Made by a program: the position numbers and the translations under genes. 64,000 nt of DNA from Gonapodya prolifera JEL478 (taxonomy: Eukaryota > Monoblepharomycota > Monoblepharidomycetes > Monoblepharidales > Gonapodyaceae): contig KQ965877.1 of NCBI GenBank assembly GCA_001574975.1, forward strand, positions 21,867 through 85,866, in the 5' to 3' direction. This document shows positions 58,500-64,000 of the stretch, one piece after another. Each line of letters begins with the position of its first letter. Positions within the stretch are counted from its first letter, which is position 1. The notes under the pieces are model-generated. The model searched no databases, was not told the origin of the DNA, and saw only the letters and a program-made list of their open reading frames with translations.

Positions 58500-59760
58500 T
58501 GGCTTAGATGTGAAGGCGAATGTATTGTGGCGAAGAGGGAGCGACTTTGCGAGATGCGGAAGAGTGCTGCTCGGTGGAATACGAGAGAGAAGTCGAAGAT
58601 TCGCAGCCAGAACGTTGAGGTCTTTTATGGCGTCGGGAGTCTTTCGACCGCTTTCCAGGCGGTGTGTCGGACAAGATACTTTACCCGGCAGCCCTCTCAT
58701 AATTCCAGTGACAAAGAAAGAATCACGCGGCAGCGAAATGACATCGACCAACATCGCGTTCAATAAATCGAAGTCAAGCGAATATGCGTTGCAGAAGTGT
58801 GGTTTCATTCGGAAATCGGACACGCCCCTTCGTTCTCCGTGCGCAGATGGATACCACGTGCTTGAGTGACCACGGACACACTGGTCGAATATGGTTTAAG
58901 CCAACCCCCCCCGGTGACTTCTGTCAGGCCCCGCGTGTTCAGACTCCAAAATTTGGACGCCCGCCTCGTGTCTTCCTTGTTGGGTGCTGTTATTTTTAGA
59001 GCAATACAATATTGGCCACGGTGTAGCCGCGCATGTTTCAACCAGATCACACTTTTTTTGCTCCATTTCAAGTGCCCTGCTCGCAATGAACCTGATTTTG
59101 CCCTTGTTTACTTTTTTGGACGCACCCTGCTTTTACTGTAACCAATATTATTCTGCACTATTTGAATCTTTTTCAGGGGGCACATGGTGAAGCAGTATTG
59201 CCCAGAAGGTGCCGTTGGGGGGATCCCAGGCTAGGTGAACTGACATTGGCACAAATTGCTCACTGAGCAAGAGAACGCTTCTGGGGGACTTACGTGATTG
59301 TAAGGAAGCCCTGTTAAGCCACTCTGAATACAGTGCAGTGGCCATCCATTACAGTTTACACCAAGGTCACCCATGATAATCGTGCTCTTTCAGACCAGAG
59401 CCAATGCAGGAAGCATTCCGTTCAGAATGGTTGTACCAAGTGACATCAACAAATTTTATTTCAGCCACCAATTCCCTAGCCAGTAACAAATTGGACCTGT
59501 GACACTGAACTTGGCAAGGCACCTCAAGAGCTATCATCACAGCTCATTTATCATTGGCTCCACACTCTGACACACAGACACCATGTGATTTTGTTGACAC
59601 TGCTTTTATTTTACATCCATGCAGCAGCTCATATAGCACCAAATGAGGAGATTTCGTGTATGGTTTGCGCCAGTGACTTCAAAACAGAAATGCAATTGGA
59701 TTTGGGATGCTCATCTGTTGATCCAGCCTCTCTCTGTTACAAAGCTGGCCTTATGTGGTG
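58500..59760. other. transition from gene region to subtelomere
   Basis: 58500-58830 is the upstream region of the peroxidase, with the possible leader frame. From about 58870 the composition becomes AT-richer and frames shorten. Nothing recognisable to 59760. Confidence 0.35.
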
Positions 59761-59766
59761 AAGTCT

Positions 59767-60003
59767 GTCACCATAGCTTCAAGTGACATCCAATGACATG
59801 GTATATATAGTGTGAGGTGTTAGGTGCTGTGCCACTACTGTGGTCACGAGATTAGATGTGTGCACCTGCAGGACGTGCCCTAAGTTTGGCGTCATGATCC
59901 TGCAGGTGAGTTCCATGTATAAACCAACTCATCATGTACTTCTAATGATATAAGCACAATCCTGCAGTTTACAAGCTTGTGCAGCTCACCTAGGTTGTGT
60001 AGC
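59767..60003 (+). repeat. dispersed repeat copy 2
   Basis: It starts TGTCACCATAGCTTCAAG, then GTGTGAGGTGTTAGGTGCTG, TGTGCACCTGCAGGACGTGC, GGCGTCATGATCCTGCAG, GTGAGTTCCATG, an AT-rich spacer ending ATCCTGCAG, and TTTACAAGCTTGTGCAGCTC to CCTAGGTTGTGTA. It is close to copy 1 outside the spacer. Confidence 0.75.
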
Positions 60004-60646
60004 AAAGTCAGTCAGATGCCAAGTTCTGCGCATAAAGTCCACATTTGACAATCCATACCCACAAAATCAGCTAAGGTCTAAGCATGTGCTGTACTCTTTC
60101 TTTTGGACATCATTTGTTTTTTTGGGGGGGGGTTATTTCCAGATAGAGGGCTGGTTCTGTTGTGGAGCCACCTGGACACTGCTATGACCTAGTACAGGAT
60201 TCAACACAACATTACCTCCATTTAAATGCACCCACCACACTCTTCACAGGTAGAAGATACTGCATGGATGCCTTCACCATCTTAGGTATCTGATGTGTGT
60301 CTTGAATCCCATGCATACCCACTGTGAGCCTGACCTCCTTACAGTGACGTTCCCACATACCTTGGAACACCATTTCCCCAGTTGCTGCTGATTGTGTTGT
60401 CCTCAACCTTTTGGTTACACCCACCACATAGTGTCAAGAGCTGCAACCACGTGAAATGCAACATTTGGATTCTTGACGCCACCAAAGGGCAGTGATCAGT
60501 TTTGCAAGGCATTGGCAGGTCTAGAAATTAATGCGTTATAAACTGTGGCTTCATGTTGTAATCACATGACATGCAATGGTGACTCCCAGTGCTTCAAGTG
60601 ACGACTGATACTACAGAGTGATGGTTTCCTATTATTAGAAGTCATG

Positions 60647-60724
60647 CCCTGACAAACTTTCAAGAAGTTCGAGTTTGCTTCAATATTTTCAAAGCAAACT
60701 TGAACTTGAATGGGGTTGTCAGGG
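60647..60724. repeat. long imperfect hairpin
   Basis: Outer arms are CCCTGACAA (60647-60655) and TTGTCAGGG (60716-60724), a perfect pair. Inner arms are AAGTTCGAGTTTGCTT (60665-60680) and AAGCAAACTTGAACTT (60692-60707), with one mismatch over 16 bp. The loop is about 11 nt. Short unequal spacers separate outer and inner stems. Confidence 0.75.
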
Positions 60725-60970
60725 TGTTCAGTGTTCAGGGGATGAATCAAACACAAACACAAATGGGGGACATGTTCTTATTCAAGTTGCACAAACAGTT
60801 TGCAAATCAATTCAAGGAAATATCACTGTACACCTCTATAGAGCTATTTTAAAATGCTGCCTTGAAATACCAAACGTCTTGAAGCATGGCGATTGCAAGG
60901 GAATGGGGGTGAGTCACTCCATCCTCATTCCGCATCACTGAGGAAGCAACACACCAGTGCCCAATCAATC

Positions 60971-61926
60971 ATGGCATCATCCTTGTCTTCACCAGTGCTC
61001 ATCACTTCAGATGATGAGATCATGTCAGATGGGGAGGAGGAAGTGATGTTGGGTGGTGCCAAACCATGGGCCGACCACTCAAAGGACATCAATACACACA
61101 ACCCCACAGAAATGATTGGACAAAAGCAGGCACAATGGCAGGAGGGATCAAAGTACAACAAGTTCTTCACTTTTTGGGATGCTGGTGCCAGAAAAACTGT
61201 CATGGACATTGATGATCATTTTACACACTATAAGTGTAAGAAATGCAGGTGAGATTCAATTTTCTGTTGCATCAAGCATCACTACATTTGCACTGATGTT
61301 TCTACCAGGACTAAATTGAAAAAAAACTCATCAAGCACAACCTCCAATTGCTGATTCCACCTTCAGCAACACACCAGAGACAACCTGGAAACCAGGACGC
61401 TCCTTGGCATAAAGAAAACAAAAGAAAAGTGCATTTCTGCATTTTCGAACAATGCCCGTGATGGTTGGCCATGGGAAAACTCAGTGCCAGTGAGTTTCCA
61501 TCAAAAACAATTTTCTTTGGGAATTCTGCTCATCCAAGGTCATGCCTACTTGCGCGTAGGAGTACTCTACTGAAGTGTTCTACCTTGAGCTCTCCAACGT
61601 CATTAAACTCCTTAACCTGCCATACGCCATTCCAAAACACCCGCAGTTCCATTGTTTCTGCAGAATTTTTGCACCCATCACTAGTCAAATTCAGCTCCAA
61701 GGGTGTCAAACACACTATTGACAAGGACTTTCAGAGTGAGTGTAAGAAATTCAGTGAGGAGTTGAAAGTGAGTGTTTGGTCAATCACAATTCCCATTTTC
61801 ATTGAAAAAGCATATTCTAACTTTTCTGGGTGCTATTTTGTCATGCAGAACGTTGATTCTAAGATTGCCATCACAACAGACACATGTGTCACACTGACAT
61901 CCACTAATGTGAAGTATATAGTGTAG
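60971..61926 (+). pseudogene. hAT transposase N-terminal part, decayed
   Basis: ATG 60971 starts MASSLSSPVLITSDDEIMSD, an acidic leader. KYNKFFTFWD..FTHYKCKKC follows. After an intron-like GTGAG..CCAG gap comes TKLKKNSSSTTSN and then FHLQQH. C..C plus TSN..HL...H is the layout of a BED zinc finger, but a TGA sits between TSN and the histidines. The frame from 61465 carries hAT-like KHTIDKDFQSECKKFSEELK and KIAITTDTCVTLTS, and ends where dispersed repeat copy 3 begins. The dimerisation domain is absent. Dead element. Confidence 0.55.
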
Positions 61927-62128
61927 TATGAGTGTTGGGTATTAGCTGCTGTGCCACTACTGTGGCCGCGGGTTTAGATGTGCACACCTGCAGGACATGC
62001 CCTAAGTTTGGCATCACGTTCCTGCAGGTGAATTCTATGCACATTACGTCTTGCTATGTCCATCTCATTGTATATACATGTTCCTGCAGATTACAGGCTC
62101 GTGCAGCTCACCTAGGTTGTGTACCACT
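61888..62128 (+). repeat. dispersed repeat copy 3
   Basis: Landmarks: GTGTCACACTGACATCCACT, TATTAGCTGCTGTGCCACTA, CACACCTGCAGGACATGCCC, GGCATCACGTTCCTGCAG, GTGAATTC, a 45-nt spacer, GTTCCTGCAGATTACAGGCT and CACCTAGGTTGTGTACC. Exon-like flanks are nearly identical to copy 1 while the spacer differs completely. Confidence 0.75.
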
Positions 62129-62273
62129 CATAGGCTGCTCTGTCTTGAGTGGACATACTGGCCATAAGTTTTGTGAAGTCAATGTACGGGTGTGAGGCCA
62201 CTTGCAAGGGTGGTGCTACAGGGAGGAATGGATGGGAAGTGGAGTAGGGTGCAATAGGACGCTGGGTGAGGGT

Positions 62274-62740
62274 GGGGTATTTTCGGGAATGAGAACTTCA
62301 TGCCCAGCTCGAAGTGTGGTACCAAAAGATAGCCCTGATATAGGAGAATGTGGGAAAATTCCAAAAACATGGATTGGAAATGTATTGGTGGTGTGGTGGG
62401 CAATACAATTGTGATGGGGTGGGTATTTTTGGGAATGAGAACTTCATGCACAACTGCAAATGTGGTACCAAAAGATAGCCCTTATATAGGAGAGTGTGGG
62501 AAAATATTAAAAATATAGATTGGAGATGTATTGGTGGTGCGGTGGGCAATACAAATGTGATGTTGTGGGTATTTTTGGGAATGAGAACTTAATGCATAGT
62601 AGCAAATATAGCATAAATAGAGAGCCACTATGCAGGAGAGTGAGGGAAAATTGCAAAGTTTTGGTTTGGTGAGGTATTGATTTCATGGTGGGCCATAGAG
62701 TTGTGATGTGACATGTATTTTTGGGAAAGAGAACTTTTAC
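62274..62740. repeat. 146-bp tandem repeat, about 3.2 copies
   Basis: Units start at 62274, 62421, 62567 and 62714 (partial), each with GGGTATTTT.GGGAATGAGA. They share ACTTCATGC, TGTGGTACCAAAAGATAGCC, AGGAGAGTGTGGGAAAAT, and GTATTGGTGGTG.GGTGGGCA. Divergence increases to the right: unit 3 has lost the ACCAAAAGATAGCC block and unit 4 keeps only the first 30 bases. Confidence 0.85.
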
Positions 62741-63785
62741 CAATCTTGGAACCATTTATGGGCACTTATAAATTTGCATGTTATAAGATCTATTCACAAT
62801 GCTGTGTGTTTATCTACAAACATCTATTTGAAGGGACGTCATATGCAAGTTCAAGGATATCTTTTGCTATGGATGGGCAACGGGACACAATGTGCGTTGA
62901 AAGTGTAGTAAAGTTCATGCGCGTTTTTGACTTACGTTTTGTATTTGTAGCTTGACACTGGAGTGTTCGGAATATTCCCACTTGACTGCCTTCAACTTGA
63001 TGATGAGGTTTCAACTCAACAGTTGCACAAAAACAGGGTGACTCATAGATATGAGTCAAGAAATGATGTCACAACTACCAAGGTTCTGTCTTTGAGACAA
63101 CAAATGCAAGCAATGTAGACGAAATTGTACAAAAACAAGCAAATTGTAGCTTCAATATGAAACTTGGCTTCAATTGAGTGCGCCATATGTCATACATACA
63201 TCTGTTGTATATAATTGAGGTGAAAAAGTGCACACATTCAAACTAGTCCATGATGATTTCAAGTTGAGCCAAGCCATGAGGCAAGCAAAACTGACTTCCA
63301 AATTGAGTTATGCTCTGCAGTGAAAATGTTCAAAATCTGATTTTGTAGACCATAGCAACCCCCTTGGAACAGTTCCTCAAGTCATTTTCAAGTTGAACCC
63401 TTTTGAATAAGTGCACTTTTGTGCACAATTATATGCCATATGGCTTCAAATCTGCTTTGAATTGGGGGTTGCAACTCTCAGGGTGTGTAGCTATTGTAAT
63501 TCACAAAACATAATAAGTTGTATGTAATTCTGGCATACCACCTGTGCCCTTGCATCAACAACTGTTCCACAGGTGGCTGTGGTCGTGGGTCAGCCACCCA
63601 GACACTCCAGTGAACACGGGACCGAAATTCATGGACATCTCACAATTCAAACAAAGGTGAAGCGGATCCATTTCTGCATCCGTAATTGAACAGAGACAGA
63701 CTCGATTGCCCTCAGATTACCCTGTATTCAGCACCGAACAAACAAGACTGGAACCGCTTGATAGTTGCAAGCAAACAACACATCA
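62741..63785. other. AT-rich subtelomeric sequence, no gene seen
   Basis: Only short frames, no motif in any of them. The words CAAGTTGA and TTCAAGTTGA recur often, suggesting decayed simple-sequence origin. Nothing is supported here. Confidence 0.4.
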
Positions 63786-63905
63786 AACAACGCGTCTGAG
63801 AGAGCTTTTCAGCAATCATCGATAAATGGGAATCTCTGTCAAAGGAATGGGAAGGGCTTGACAAAGATCCCAACAATGTGACCGTGGATTTGGAAACTTT
63901 CATCA
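63786..63905 (+). pseudogene. coding-like remnant abutting the telomere
   Basis: The plus frame reads ESFSAIIDKWESLSKEWEG and then LDKDPNNVTVDLETFI, and continues open into the TTAGGG array. Upstream of a TGA just before 63786 the same frame is also protein-like (NKQDWNRLIVASKQHIKQRV). The composition is much more protein-like than the surrounding AT-rich DNA. Family not recognised. It may be a gene truncated by chromosome breakage and telomere addition. Confidence 0.35.
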
Positions 63906-64000
63906 TTAGGGTTAGGGTTAGGGTTAGGGTTAGGGTTAGGGTTAGGGTTAGGGTTAGGGTTAGGGTTAGGGTTAGGGTTAGGGTTAGGGTTAGGGTTAGG
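63906..64000 (+). repeat. telomere, (TTAGGG) x 15.8
   Basis: Fifteen perfect TTAGGG units plus TTAGG run to the last base of the window without a variant. The G-rich strand is 5'-3' toward the end, as at a right chromosome end. TTAGGG is the vertebrate-type repeat, also used by many filamentous fungi. Confidence 0.98.

Noticed and set aside
60212-60427. 71-codon minus frame as a transposase piece
   Set aside because: No catalytic or structural motif could be matched; left unassigned.
1-64000. Bacterial or phage interpretation, CRISPR arrays, operons
   Set aside because: Introns, zinc-cluster regulators and a TTAGGG telomere show a fungal chromosome; no regularly spaced short repeats with unique spacers were seen.

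Overview
The window is fungal nuclear DNA that ends in a telomere. Genes carry short GT..AG introns (about 50-120 nt). Four genes encode Zn(II)2Cys6 transcription factors, a fungal class. The last 95 bases (63906-64000) are TTAGGG repeats with the G-rich strand pointing outward, so this is the right end of a chromosome. The phylum (basidiomycete, chytrid or other) cannot be settled by eye.

Layout. 1-428: 3' end of a gene. 869-1671: unrecognised gene with a Cys-rich tail. 1990-3270: rhomboid protease. 3380-3733: unrecognised ORF. 4075-7055: diverged non-coding tandem units of about 1.2-1.45 kb. 7542-10941: zinc-cluster factor TF1 (seven exons, about 985 aa). 11298-12127: SAM methyltransferase with broken frame. 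12242-19391: large Sec7-domain Arf-GEF of the Gea/GBF1 type. 19797-20856: unrecognised F-box-like gene. 21143-23279: aldo/keto reductase. 23411-23837: RNase P Rpp14-like subunit. 24-27 kb: almost gene-free. 27.2-32.1 kb: AT-rich island of hAT and Harbinger transposase remnants. 32911-34322: Rho GTPase. 34963-38822: zinc-cluster factor TF4. 39230-42623: three tandem short-chain dehydrogenases, one intact, one broken, one truncated. 43034-44235 and 44412-45683: divergent alpha/beta hydrolase and SET-domain protein. 45876-49542: TF2. 49840-51866: secreted GH27 alpha-galactosidase. 52035-57030: TF3. 57435-58490: glutathione peroxidase. 59.2-63.9 kb: AT-rich subtelomere with hAT remnants, a 146-bp tandem repeat, a long hairpin and dispersed repeats. 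63906-64000: telomere.

How it fits together. TF1, TF2 and TF3 are paralogues that share the zinc-cluster spacing, an intron splitting the same codon inside the cluster, the middle homology region and the final MVHLVN exon. TF2 and TF3 lie head-to-tail and flank the secreted alpha-galactosidase, which may be a small sugar-use module (inference). Gea1 and Rho are housekeeping membrane-traffic and morphogenesis genes. The SDR array, AKR, methyltransferase and hydrolase look like accessory metabolism, and several of them carry frame breaks. These breaks could be real decay or indel errors in the assembly; the sequence alone cannot decide. The most unusual signals are a tandem GC-rich element found inside introns of two unrelated genes, and a dispersed repeat whose flanks are conserved around a hypervariable spacer bounded by GTGAG and CCTGCAG.
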